A DNA stretch of 64,000 nt from the NCBI RefSeq assembly GCF_013373865.1, contig NC_050476.1, forward strand, positions 19,853,686 to 19,917,685. The letters run 5' to 3'. Both the position numbers and the translations under genes were made by a program. The DNA is from Monomorium pharaonis. Lineage: Eukaryota > Arthropoda > Insecta > Hymenoptera > Formicidae. The notes below the pieces were generated by a model that saw only the letters and a list, made by a program, of their open reading frames with translations, did not search any database and was not told the origin of the DNA. How positions within the stretch are numbered: position 1 is the first letter of the stretch; each line of letters starts with the position of its first letter. Shown one piece after another: positions 51,338 to 64,000 of this stretch.

Positions 51338-54300
51338 TCAGGGTGCTTTCATCTCTTGTTTTACGCAGAATTTGAACGCCTCCCAACCCTCGTTACGTTG
51401 TTGAGACTGCAAAAGATTGAATTATTTCGCATTAATCAACAGTGATTGCAATATTTCCACTATTTTACAAAATTGTCCAATAATATTATAGCAGTGGAGC
51501 CTGAGCAATGACAACCGTTCGCACAGGTTTCTTCTTAATCTTTACTTCGATGTTATTATTTTTCATATAAAATATTTATGTGTTTTCTAAAATAATTCTA
51601 AAAAAAAAAAGAAATGTATTGTATATTTTCAAAGTGTTTGTATATTTGCAATGCTACCTTAAAGCCTCTGTGTAGTCGATCTTTCATAATTGCTATGAAC
51701 TCCTTATAGGAAAGTTGACCGTCGCCGTCCTCATCAAACAGTGCGAAGACAGTATCGATTATGTGAGTCGAAAGCATCGTTCCCGTGCATATCTTTACAG
51801 CGCGTTGAAACTCACCTTAAAAAGGAAACTACATTAAAACATAAATTTAAAAAATGCAACAATAGAACGTTACATTCATAATTAAGAATAAAGTCAGTTA
51901 ATTTAATATTGTAATAATCTTAACTAACTGATTTTGAGTAAGACTTTACTTAATCTTTACTTTTGGATATGGGATGATCAGCCAACGTATACATTCGCAT
52001 CGCTATTGAAAAATCATCTAAAGTGTTTAAAAATTGATAGAAGCGCCGAAATTCCTCAAACGTGATACCGATGTGCAAATCTGCACGGTCCAACATTCTG
52101 TCCAAGTACTTGTCATATCTGTAAATTTAATTGTCTAAATTAACTTAATCCACGCAATTTTTAAATTAGTTAGGCGATGGATAAATAAATATTCAAATAA
52201 AAAAATTTTGAACGTCACTGAACGCTCAATTCAACAGAATATGTATGAAATACTTTAGTACTATAATTCGAACATCTTGCTTATATATTTAAAATGTTTG
52301 AAATGTTAATAGTTCTTTAGGTAATTGTCTCTCACTCATCTCTTATTTAAATATCTTTTTTAGAACAGAGGTTTTCTCCATTATTCAACTTACTCATCAG
52401 TTTCGAGGTACGTGTATCGTAACAAAATTTTGGCAAAATCCAATTCGTTGATCGTGTTGTGTCCCTTGCTGAATTCGTGGAATTCTAGCTCTAATATTTC
52501 ATGTTGTAAGTTCTCCATGAAGGATTTGAAATCATCGTATCTTAATTCGGAAGTACCATCTTTGCCGAAAAAGTGTACCATCAATGTAGTATCCACAGCG
52601 TGACGTCGTTGTAAACCCTATGCAACAAAGTATTATAAATGCAACACTGACATTGAAAACTTATATTGATTTAAACATGCGGCTATTTATTTGATACATT
52701 TATTGTATAAATATCAGAATTGTAGTTCTCTAATTTAATTCCAAATCTAAATTATTTTTACTTATATAATTTAAATTATTATTTATTAATTATAATATAA
52801 ATTATATAATGAAAAATATTGGATCTTTTTCTAGTAAAAATTTAATTGACGTCTTTGTTCCATTATTTAAATGTTGACTATTTTCGACTGGCTAAATTTA
52901 TAGATTCTGTTATCGTTTTTCATTCATTCTTCTTACTTCATTACATTTAAAGATACGTATATGTAATGTAACGATACCTGATCGTCATCGATAAATTGGC
53001 CTTGAATTTCTTCTGGCGTTTTCTGGCGTTCCTGCAATTGTTCCAATTCCTCTTTGGTTTCGCATCCATGACGGCCCCTCCACGCGTGACTGAATATCTT
53101 CTCCATCTGTATTGAAGATGAAGGTGTGAGAGAGAACACTTACTATTGGAGATCAACACGATGTTAACACACTTTTTACTAACGGACACATGTGTCGGGA
53201 TTACATGACATAAAGGCAAAGTGAACGGCAGTATTTCGGCGTCCAGTGTTAGTACATCTGAAATAAGTGGCAAATAGTGTTAGAGCAGTGGTTATGGTAA
53301 AGCATAGGTGTTTTCGGTTGCACTGGTAAACTGCATATTAATGAATCAAATATCGATGTAGTAAAATTTGACAGATTAGGCGATGATATATACAGTGAAC
53401 TATATACTGGATCTGTATATATTCATGAAAATAATTAGTACATTATCTTTCTCAATATATTGATTATTCTAAATAGGAAAGAGTAAAAAAAAGATTGTAT
53501 AGTAACAACATAACATCGATTGCAAATGCTTTTTTTTTGAGAAGAGTACAAAGTTTCAATAAATTCAATGCTATTAGTTATTATAATGTATATCGTTATT
53601 TTTCTTTACTGCAATTATGTTTTTATGATTATACAATCTTTTATATCGCTGTAAGTTTGTGTTAAATAATAGACAATAACGATAAAGAAATAAAAAATAT
53701 TAGAAAGACATAAAATAAAAATAATAATTTCAATGAATATTAAATACAATATGTATTACTTTACAGCAGATCTTACACTTGTAAACTTACATAAGAATGT
53801 GTGACGATTTCTTTTGAGTTATTCGGATGAACTTCGCGAAGTTTTGCCTTGCTTATATTCTGTTCGCTTGGAGACATTATGGCGCGTAACTAATTTAAAA
53901 TAAATAAAGAAGCATTAGCTTTGAATAGAGGATAACGCATTGCAAAATTAATGAAATAAAAATGTTAATCAAAATTATCGTAAAATATTTGCAACAAAGT
54001 TATAAATACTAAATAAGCAATAAATACTAAATAAATGTAAAAAGTAAATAGGTATTAATAATGAATAATTAATAATAAATAATTAATTTTTTTCTGAAAT
54101 TTAATCGATTTTCAAAATTTTATGAAAAACTGCAAAATAAATTATTTATCTTAACAATAATAGGTATTCTGAAAAAATCAATTAATATTTGCATTAAATG
54201 TAATTTTAAAATATGCATAATATATTTTTAAGAAAATTTCAAGGATTTTTGCAGAATAGATAGATTAGATAAATAGCAAATTATTATACAGCCATTAGGT

Positions 54301-57300
54301 GAGTTCATAGCTGAAAGAGATATAATAGCATTATTATATTGATTTTCTATCAGTCAATGTTTAACTTCTGACATCATCCTGATTGAGAAGTTTTCTGAAA
54401 TTTTTCTGAAACTCACTGCACGTTTTGTTGGTTCGTCAAGTTCTCGTTCCTTCAGGCTACCGCCGAGTAAACGACGAATCTATGAAAACAAGAAAAACGT
54501 TGTTGATACTAATCGATAATTGAAATTAGTCTAAAAGTTTTTTAGTAATAAAAGTTCTTCATTGGCAGGTCCATCCCACAAATGTTCCTAACTTGTGTAA
54601 ACTAGAAACAATAAAGTTCCATCTCGTGATCTTGTACTTATACTTAAAAATAACAAATTCTTAATATTTAAGAATAGGAATGTGCACTTCTTTTACTGCA
54701 ATTATGATTTCTAAATGTGCTCGCATATTTATATGATATTTCAAAAAAATATTAAATAACATATTTACATATTATAGAATTGCTATTGATTTTTTAATTC
54801 AAAATTTATATTATTAAACAAAAGAAGATAATAAATAAGAATATAATTAAGTAAATGATAATATACGAATGTGCATAATACTAATAAAAAATATATTTAC
54901 ACTATTGTTTTAATTATTTCATTTTATTTTACTCGCTAAAAATAATTTTACAATAATTTAATAACTTATAAAAGAAATATTTATTGTGCTGTTATCAAAA
55001 TGAAGCAAACTTAAGCTTTATTCCGTAACGTAAAATTGAAAATACTAACAAATGATACTAGTAGCTCTAATAATGTTCCTGCATCTGCAATTGTCAAAAA
55101 TGTGCACGCATGCAGCTATCTTACCACAAGAAACTCAGTTTTGTCGACTCTCTCATTTCCGTCGGTGTCAAACATATTGAAGGCGATTTGGAAACCAGTT
55201 TTCGGCTCTGCAACGAGATTAGTTATTACTATAAATTGTCACATTGAGATGCTTAACGAAGCATTTTTCATAGCGGATGATCTGATCAATTTGAAATTTT
55301 GTTTTTCGCACAAGCTAGGAACACGTGTATGCACTACAGAGTATTTTAGATAAAATGCAATAATTTTTATTTTTATTTTTCGTGATAAGTTTTAAATTCT
55401 TAAAAAATTAACACATAAGGAATTAAGTTTCTAGGCTGAACATAAATAACACATGCAATATTTTTCACTTAATTTTATTAAAAATGAAATTTATTCTAAT
55501 TCTAACGTTTTCACTTCAAAATTAATTACGTATATAAGTGTAAAATTAAATATCGTAAATCTTTAAAAATATGTAGCTAAATTTTCATTGAAAGCAAATT
55601 AACTTCAAATTAGTCAAAGAATTCGCGTATAAAAGGATATTATCTCAAGCACGATGACGTTAAATGATATCGTAATAACGTTTTAACAATGTCTCTAACA
55701 TCAATAAGATTATTAAAACGTCATTTGATGTCATCTTATCATTTGGAATGGGATAACTCATTTTCCGCAAATTCTATGGATAATGATTTTACGTAAGAAT
55801 GCATGTTATTTGAAACATACTCGTTGCTTATTAAGATTGTCACACGATAATTTGTGTCAGACACATCAAACAAATTGAGCGCAGATTATAGCTTTCCAAG
55901 TAAACGGATAACCGCTATTACTTTTATGTGAGAAAGATGAATGCGGTATCTCATAGGCCGATTCTTCTTCCATAATATATGATTTGTATATACTTAACAT
56001 CGCGATTGCACAATTGCCTCGTGAGTATATTTAAAGATATCGGCAGAAAGAAACTTACTTGTTAGGATGGACAGAAGAAACAGGTACTCCGTATAAGAAA
56101 TAATTCCTGAAAATAGAAACGCAAGTAATTTATAATCACGAAATAATTGATTCAGTCAACTGTAAAAAAAAAATGTATGTCTACTCAAAGTAATTATACA
56201 ATTATGTGTGATACAGTGATGATATTTTATATATTAATAAATTAATAATACAATAAGGAGAATAATTAATTTTATTAATTTTTATTTTTGAAAATTATAG
56301 ACATTAATATAATTTTTATCGTCGTAATTCAAATGTGATTTTACACATTTTGCATATATGTTTTAGACGTAAAAATGTGATATCATTCATCGTCTTTTTT
56401 TAAGTGTATAAGTATATATTTTTATTATTAATAACAAATTCAAATTCAGCAATTTCATCAATTAATTTCATGATTGGATATTTTCCCCGCAATAGTAAAT
56501 CGAGACGTTATAAAAATTTTAAGCGATATCTCGAGAGGCAAATCGTTACTACTCCACATGATTCTATCTCGATGTCTCGTAAATTCTCATGATTTCATCG
56601 AATTCTTTCCTAATTTTCCCGCTAATCCGCATTTAAGAATAACGAGAGAGAGAAGGTCTGCAGTATCAAACGCGTTTACGACATCTAGAGAAATGGAATA
56701 TGTCAAACACTTGTTAGACACGCCTCACGAGATTTCAGATATTCTTTGAGAGAATCACCTTTGGGGACGATCAATAACTTAGAATTTAATAGCAAAAGCG
56801 AGACCTCTCTGCGGACGCTTCTAAATTTTGATTTTAAACATACGCCCTTGCGGCGCAATTTAGCTCGCATGTAACATAATAAGAAGTCTGTTTTACAGAT
56901 CATCGCCACCCTATAAAGTCTCTTAAAAACGGCTCCGAAAGCGTAAAAAATTAACGATCAAAAGGAAATTAAGAAAGCAGAGTTAATCCACTGATGATGA
57001 TGTTCCATGTAAATCTGTTGTTTTGATTCGCTGTTTATTAAATGTTTTCATCGCTAGAATTTTTATAATTAGAATATTAAAACAAACTGCCATAAATGTG
57101 TAGACTTACCGGTAATACCTATATATTTGTTTTCGTATCATGTGACCAAGAAATATCTTTCATATCATACAGTGCTAAATATTCATAAATATCATCGAAT
57201 TTTGAAATTAAGTATTAAACTTGAATTTATCATTAAAAAAATTTGATATAGCTGTACATTATTTTAGAAAAAAAATCGATGAGTAGTATTTTCGGTATTT

Positions 57301-59452
57301 TCAAAATTAACATATATGCTAAGTCACTTTAAAATAATGTCACAATATTACAAAAGAGCAGCACGTGTGTCGTTGACACAATAAGGAAGTACGGTGACTA
57401 TAGACATTACGTTTACGGTCGGCCGAATCAACGGATAGCTCGGATATATTGTTACGATGACGATGACGCCATCCCGGCGTCGTTACAGTTTCTCGTCGAT
57501 AGCGTCCAATCTCCTTAAGTTGTTCTTAATTGTAACGGCCTCTCCATCGAGTGTCCTTAAAAGCGGACACCCGTTTATCTGCGCCCGGTATAATTCCGCC
57601 TCGCGCGTATATGAGAAAAGGGGGAAGAAAAAGAGAGGAGAGAGAGTGGCACAGTGGCCGTACAGGGAACTCGTTATTATTGAAGAGAGGTGTGAAACTG
57701 GCTGTACCCTCCTCTCCGCCATCGGGGGCACCCTCTTACGTCCCACTGCCAATTATTTGCATTTCCATTAGCGCGATGAACGTGCGGTGCACGCGGAAAG
57801 AGCGAGGAGAAAACGCAGCCGCCGTGAGAAGTGCCGCCGCGCCATTAAACTAATGACACAGCCCTGTCTGTCGCGACGTGCGTCGCACGTGGGTGGCGGG
57901 AACTTATGTCGCGTAAATACCGTAAATGCCGTAAATACAGGCTGCGGCCGTACACGTCGATCGCGATCGATCGACAGCCCCGTTTATCGCGCGTGTCTCG
58001 TCATTTTTGTCGTCGAATCCGCATACCTCGGTAGAGTGGCTGCGAAACGCGAAATCGCGATACACAAAACTATTACAGTAAATTTATCAAGATATGCGGA
58101 TTTTCCGGTAACGGAATCGTAAAGTTTTTATTTATTACTGGCGTTATAAACATTACATTATACGAATGCAACATGTTCATTCGCAATAATATTTAACATA
58201 ATGACTTTTTTATATTTTATCAGACTGCTAAGACATTATCGAAAGTTAGGAAAAGACTTATTTTTATGCGAATTTTGGGGGAAAAGTATATGAGGATTTA
58301 TTTGAAACTTTATATAATCGTAACAATAAGTATAATCTATAATTAAAAATTTTTGTAAGTAAAAGTAATGGAAATTACATTTTCGAGAGTACATTGTCTT
58401 ACGATTTCCATAAAATATAAACACTCAATGATGAAATGAAAGACAAAAAAAACGAATGAGATTAATAAGCTGCACAATTTACAAATGTTCAGTTATCGTT
58501 GGAATTAGGATGCCTTTTATAAGACGTGTAAAAATTATATTTATAAACGCCGGAAAAATTGAACACTTTTATATTAAAAATAAAATAAAATAATTAATAT
58601 TTTAATTTGACCAATTCTAACGTGAAACTGAATATCATAGATAATTTTCCCTTTTTATTAATATCATTTGTAAAATTATATAAGATCTCTTATTTCATTT
58701 TACAAATGTTAATATTTAATTACCTTTATCTCGTAAATTTCGGAACATATGTGTGCTTCCATGGCGTAGCGAAGAAGTCGAGTTTCTCATTACTTCGAGC
58801 TCCTGATCAGTCAACACGCGCCTCTTTAGTCTCGCTGAAAATATAAAAATTGCGTATGTGGCATCGAAATAGATTTATTAAAAATTATAACGATGTAATG
58901 TAATTTTAGTATGGCTGTGTCCTCGAAAATATACATCAAAGAAACGATAGTAATATATGTTTGTTGACATAAAATCGAAGCTTTGCTTTATGTTTCGAAT
59001 AAAGTGATAAAATAAATCTGTGATGAGAGATTCAAAGAATTTTAACAATAAAAATAACAATCTGAAAATTGTATATTATTAAAAAAAAATTATTTCGCTA
59101 ATAAGAAAAGAATGTTGTTTGACAATTAAAAGACATAATGAGTTATATAAGTTATCATAAAATTGCACTCTTCTTTATTTTTTAATTTTATATTTTATTA
59201 AAATTGCAATAATGTATGTAATTCTAGTTCATTGATCTAATTAAATATTTAAATAATTTTTATTGGAATAATTAGAACGGTGTTTATTAAAGTAAATAAA
59301 TGTTACGTACGTCGAGGTTCGGCATCAATGACGCTATCAAGAAAATCCTGCGGAGTCATGTATAGTTGACCGTCGTATGCAACGGATGCAAATTTTATAA
59401 ATCTTCTTTCCCTTGTAGTTAATTTTACCGCTTTATGTAGGTCATCTTCTCT
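51338..59452 (-). CDS. MICU3: MICU-family mitochondrial calcium-uptake regulator (MICU3-like), 5' exon missing
   Basis: EF-hand gatekeeper of the mitochondrial calcium uniporter, acting in the intermembrane space. Eleven minus-strand exons: 59311-59452, 58724-58834, 56059-56106, 55125-55207, 54417-54479, 53791-53889, 52978-53106, 52394-52617, 51961-52118, 51658-51815 and 51338-51406 (TGA at 51340-51338). All phases join, giving 427 residues plus stop. Visible blocks in order: LTTRERRFIKFASV, YDGQLYMTPQDFLDS, RLKRRVLTDQ, GIISYTEYLFLL, EF-hand 1 (DTDGNERVDKTE), VDTTLMVHFFGKDG, FMENLQHEILELEF, ITFEEFRRFYQFLN, EF-hand 2 (DEDGDGQLSYKE) and IMKDRLHRGFK. Both EF loops keep the acidic residues at positions 1, 3 and 12. 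The MICU family is certain; MICU3 rather than MICU2 is from recall. The N-terminal targeting sequence is not here, since the first exon seen follows an acceptor. It must be further right. Confidence 0.93.
56107..58723 (-). other. Large intron of the MICU gene, with CpG-rich block
   Basis: A 2.6-kb intron. Positions 57.36-58.1 kb are GC- and CpG-rich, with open frames on both strands and no flanking splice signals that fit the gene. It may be an internal promoter or enhancer. The rest is AT-rich. Confidence 0.5.
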
Positions 59453-62400
59453 CTGCAAGAACAAGTTGTTATGATTAATACAATAAAATCATAGCCAATA
59501 TATTTATACTTCTCTTTCTTATATGCCAAATAAAAAATCGCTTGAAGTACCCACTTCAATATAATTTTAATTATTGCATCGGTATATTTTAATTTTTTAT
59601 TAAATTATTAAGTATATATTAAATTATTATAATTACTAAATAATTTTGACAGTTATGTGTAAATTATTAATTTTTTTAAATTACAATTTACATGATTGAT
59701 TAATCATTCTTTTTCAACTCTCAAGAAGATTAAAAATTTTTTTTTAATCACTAGAAAATTTGGAATTAAGCTTAGGCTGTGTTTCAAGACAAACTTCATT
59801 TTTATCATTTCCGTAATTAAATCGCCGTTCAATAATGTGACGAATGGTAAATTGACTTTCAAGATCTATTTATCAAACTGCATCATGTTTTAAGATTAAT
59901 TTTAGTTGATTTCTTCACCACGCAATTATAAATATGGGCAAGCTACATGTCGATTCTTATCGATACTCATCGATTTGAGTACAGACTGAAACTCGGGCTA
60001 TTCGTTGACAAGCAGACAGGCGAGGTGATGAATATGACATGCTAATTCGCGCTTTGAATTCTGCCGCGTTTCTGCGAAGGAACAACGCGTACTGTCAATT
60101 CGTATCAAAAAGATATTTGTAAGTTAGTGACAGATACATTTTTGCGTTCGAAAATACAATAATAAAAAAAATAAAAGAAATGATCGGTCGAACTCGCATT
60201 GAAATTTTTTAAATACGCGTGTGAAATAAAAATAACGTTTAAGAATTGCATTTATGTTTCCAATAAATGTAACACATTTTTCTCGGTTTTATTGTGTTAA
60301 GTGCATTCGCATATTATATTATATTAATTATTAGCATGACAAATATTTCGCTTTATGAATCATAACATTATTAATGCGGGCAATCTTGTCATCTGTCTCT
60401 TTCTTATACTCATCAATCATTTAAAGTAACATTATTGATTGCGAATGAAAATTTCCATATACTTTAATTGGCTATTTCGTCTTGTTTCACCAGGTTATAA
60501 AAATATTTGCTAGAAAAAAAAAACTTTATTGCATCTTATTTAATCAAAGATTTATTTCAATAATAAATAAATTTATGTCCTACAAAAATTTTTTTAAGTA
60601 TTTTTTCTTCAGTATAAATAGAAAGTCAAAATATTAGCAAATAAATGTTATTTGTGTTATTTGTAACACTGTCTACGAGTGAAATTACTTAATAAGTGCC
60701 TTTTTCTTAAGTGTGTAAAGCACAAGTTTTTTTGATGATATGTCTCCAAATGAATTTCAGATTATTTGTTCGAAACAATCATGCAATGTGTACCGCATAA
60801 ATTCGCCTTTAGTAAGCTGTATTGTGGTGTGTATGCATCTAGTATATTGCCATGTAAGCTGTAGTTAAATACCAAACGATATACTCTCGCATAATGACGT
60901 GAATCTGCGACCTCATCCGGTCAGATTGAATCGTCCAGCCCAGGAAGCATCAAATCATCGGGAACGCATTGGCTGTCGTGCTCTAAAGGAGCCATCGGAG
61001 CCACTTCATTCCTCTTTGCCGATTTAAATTATCGTTCGCTACCTTGCACGCACGAGAGATTGCAGGTTTTATTTATTCGCGAGTAATGGCGCATTGTTGG
61101 TGCGGCATCGTGAGCTTCCGTATAAGATGATCTCTTAAATGATGGTTACGTTCTTAGCCTTCGGATTTCTACAGCCATCCGTTGCGCAAACGCCAATTCA
61201 AGTGTCGAGATCGGCCGTAGGTTCTGTACCGCGAAGTAAACGGATTTGACGGGTGAATCGTGTTTCTAACGAAGGTATGTTCAATGTTAATCGGTGTTCT
61301 AGTACACCGTGTTAACTGTTCCCAGTACATTTCTCTCGGAATATATTAGGCTTATACCCATTAATAAAATAATAAAAAACAACGTGTCCCTTAATTTTAA
61401 ATAATAAAATAGGAATTTTCACTCATATCAACAATGATAGAATTAGAAATTTTAATTAAAAAATGACAAGAATAAATTATCGAGAAGTCAAAGGGATTAG
61501 TCGAATCGCGTCGAATAAATTCTTCAGTATGTTTCTTGCAATGAAACATTCGCAATTTTTATGTTTGCTTACACTTTCTTTCTTGGATTTATTAATTTCT
61601 AAAAATACGCGGTTTCAGATTTCTTTCTCTTTTAACGATTTTTATACTAGGCAGTTGTAAATATCTCGCAGCCACCGTAGAATCGCGATCCTCGGCAAGC
61701 TATATTTGTCATTCGACGCACATTTCCATAAGTGCCATCGTAACCAGATATCCTTTCGCGCAGATCAGGTGTCCTTTCGCGAGTTTGCCTCTACAAATAA
61801 ATCACACCTCATTGTGATAAAAAAGGCGTCTACCTACAATGGCCTGCATTTGTAATAGCGCTATCCTTACGCACTGGTCGCGCGCGGTGGTCCGTTTCGC
61901 AAGTTTAAAAATCGCTCGGCGAATTGCGGACGTGAATTATATTCCACTTTATAAAATTAAAAACAGATGATTTGATAAAGTGCTTTAGAAAATAGTTTAT
62001 AATGAGAGACACTAAAGTGTTTGAACTTAATTAAAAATTGATACTGTTTATAAGTAATTAAGTTATTATATTGAGCAAAGTTAAAGTTCTTAACAATACG
62101 TTGACATTAATTCTTCATTTCAAGATTTAAAATATCAGTTTTTAATTAAAATATTTTATTACATGTATTCTTTATTAATATTTATTGTCACAAAGTGAGA
62201 TTTCTATTGAGTTTTTTAGCTTCTTCAAAGACTTAGTCCTTTTATTGTTTTATTACTTAATCTTAATTTATCAATATCGCGATGTTAATTTACCTCAAGA
62301 TGTATTACATTATCATTTCAACGAAACGCTCTTACGAAATAATTTTTATATTAAAAAAATCCTATAATTTCTTTGATCTAAACTTGGTAAAATTTATTTG

Positions 62401-64000
62401 ATGATATTGATAGAATAGAAATCACATTAATTCACGCGAAAAAGATGTTACCTCGTGATTTTATATTTCGACATGATCGTAAATAGATTCTTTCTTTTTA
62501 CATGCCTAATACGCAAGATTGACGATTTATGAGATCCTAGGCATCGTTAAAGTTAATCACGTCGTTAGAGATTTCGAGAAAGACATTTAATCGCCCACTC
62601 AGTTCTACAAATTTGTACAAGAGTGTAACAAAATAAATTCTGTTTCTCAAAGTACAAGAGACTCATTATATACCTTGAGAGAAGAGTGTTACAAAAGAAT
62701 TTTTTAAAGAGGCAGTAGTAAAAAAAAAGATTCCTCTTAATTATAGATCATGTTATTTAATTCGTTGTTTCGATGCACTGTTATGACACCGTAAAGAAAT
62801 TAATGTCATTCGTTAATTATAATTTTATAAAACTGTAATTTTGATCGTTATTTATAAAGAACGTATCTATTTTATTACTAAATATAATTTTGCATTTAGA
62901 TAAAGAAGTTGTGAAAGTTGAGAATAAAATGGCGCAACATTTTAAATCTAATAAAAATTTCACATGTGATATAAATTATCTTTTATTAAATTTAATAGAG
63001 AAATGCAAGAGAAATGCAGAAATCGAAGCAAAATCACATTCAGTAATATCTAATACATACGCATTTTAAAAAAAAAGATGTCAATAAAAAAAGAAGACAA
63101 AATTGCATGGTTTTATAAAATTATAATTAATAAATTTTGCATTAATCTCTACATACATTTTTATATCTCTTCATATTAAATTTAATAAAGATTTATTCAT
63201 ATGAAAGTTATATTTAATGTATTGCGTTAATTCGTTTGCCATTTTTGATTTCCACAATTAGAAGGTTCTTTCACGTTAAATACAACAAGCGAAGATGATA
63301 GCAGATTTCGCCACTTCCCATTAAATTTCCTCTGCCTCTTTACCTGTGTACCCTAAAACAACTAATTTCTCGAAAATTACACCTCGGCCGGTTAATCAGT
63401 ATCACGTCAACTCGATGCATCCGAGACTACGCGGTTGAGGTTCAGGTGCCTCGCAAACGTATTTTTCCCCGATGACGATGACGCTCGTTCTTCTCGCGCG
63501 GAAATAAGACGCAACGAGAATGAGCGCAAAAAGGAAAAACCGCCGTCGCTTAAGTTAATTTAACTTATATCGCGTCCGATTAATATTCCGGGCGGATGGC
63601 GTCCTTACGCTTCTTTCGCTCTCGCCATAATGCGAGGCGTTCACCAACGTAAACCGGCACGTCCTCGCGTGTCTACCCGGGCAGGACCACGCAGGGTGTT
63701 AGGCTGGCATGTTCGCGGTGTCGAGGGTAATGACAGGCGTGGTGAACATTATGCTAAGTGCAGAGAGACCAGGCCACTTCTTTTCGTCCTCCATCCGGAC
63801 CTCTCTCTTTCTCTTTTTCACTTCCTTTTTCGCCGATGTCCAGCGGGCATCAGCGGTGATTAAGGCTCCGTTGAACCTCTCTCCTCTCTCCCGTGAGTTC
63901 TCACCTCCTAGATCTATCCCTTTCGCGTCACTCTCTCTCTTTCTCTCTCTCCGCCTTCCCCTCTCTCTTCTTCCCCGCAGCTGCTTATAGTTTTCAATAA
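59453..64000. other. Probable 5' intron of the MICU gene; no exon recognised
   Basis: AT-rich with GC-richer patches at 59.95-60.1, 60.9-61.25, 61.66-61.9 and 63.4-64.0 kb. One or more 5' exons of the MICU gene (targeting sequence) are expected here or beyond the right edge. A minus-strand ATG-to-donor frame at about 63.35-63.42 kb is phase-incompatible with the exon at 59452. Pyrimidine-rich tracts lie at about 63.93-63.97 kb. Confidence 0.5.

Noticed and set aside
53180..53260. Possible extra MICU exon after an ATTTCAG acceptor at about 53259
   Set aside because: No convincing donor, and the flanking exons (53791 and 53106) already join in phase with sensible sequence.
57457..58122. Overlapping open frames on both strands in the MICU intron
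   Set aside because: All three or four frames are open because of CpG-rich composition; no homology and no splice borders.
60930..61040. Minus-strand frame ending PDDLMLPGLDDSI, protein-like
   Set aside because: No acceptor with a pyrimidine tract, a stop just upstream, and the opposite strand is open too.
63340..63420. ATG-to-donor frame on the minus strand, as a candidate first MICU exon
   Set aside because: It ends in phase 2, whereas the exon at 59452 must be entered in phase 0; joining would hit a stop.

Overview
This is a eukaryotic nuclear window, almost certainly from an insect. It is AT-rich, with short exons separated by long introns, GT-AG splice sites with pyrimidine tracts, scattered CpG-rich blocks, and short foldback (MITE-like) repeats. 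The gene content, including a centrosomin with a CM1 domain, fits a holometabolous insect. The CpG-rich islands in AT-rich DNA suggest Hymenoptera (ant- or bee-like), but this is inference. There are no bacterial features, no CRISPR array, and no rRNA or tRNA gene that I could recognise. All gene models below were assembled by hand from splice signals and reading-frame continuity.

Layout. (1) 1-18,095, minus strand: the 5' two-thirds of centrosomin (cnn). The first coding exon is at 18,040-18,088, followed by a 9.2-kb intron and ten more in-window exons; the 3' end lies off the left edge. CpG-rich sequence at 24.7-26.0 kb is the best candidate for the promoter or 5' UTR. A possible internal promoter with a two-codon first exon sits at about 3.64 kb. 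(2) 18-30.5 kb: no recognisable coding exon. It holds a 48-bp-arm hairpin, two MITE-like elements, CT microsatellites and CpG-rich blocks. (3) 30,534-31,746, plus strand: a complete three-exon Tctex-type dynein light chain gene. (4) 32,619-37,732, minus strand, and probably to 48,908: a TEX14-like pseudokinase, convergent with the dynein gene, with one GC-AG intron and two candidate distal 5' exons. (5) 40.3-42.0 kb: a CpG-rich promoter-like block and an unassigned plus-strand exon candidate. (6) 44-50 kb: a cluster of foldback/MITE elements. (7) 51,338-59,452, minus strand: eleven exons of a MICU-family mitochondrial calcium-uptake regulator, closest in recall to MICU3, lacking only its N-terminal targeting exon(s). 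(8) 59.5-64 kb: no gene identified.

Three of the four genes belong to families that act on microtubules or cell division: cnn recruits gamma-tubulin complexes to centrosomes, the Tctex light chain is a dynein subunit, and TEX14 acts at germ-cell bridges and the midbody in vertebrates. MICU is mitochondrial. Nothing in the sequence shows co-regulation, so the grouping may be chance. I found no clearly novel molecular system. The best leads are the TEX14-like pseudokinase with its GC-AG intron, the internal cnn start, the unassigned exons at 41.8-42.6 kb, and the two MITE families.
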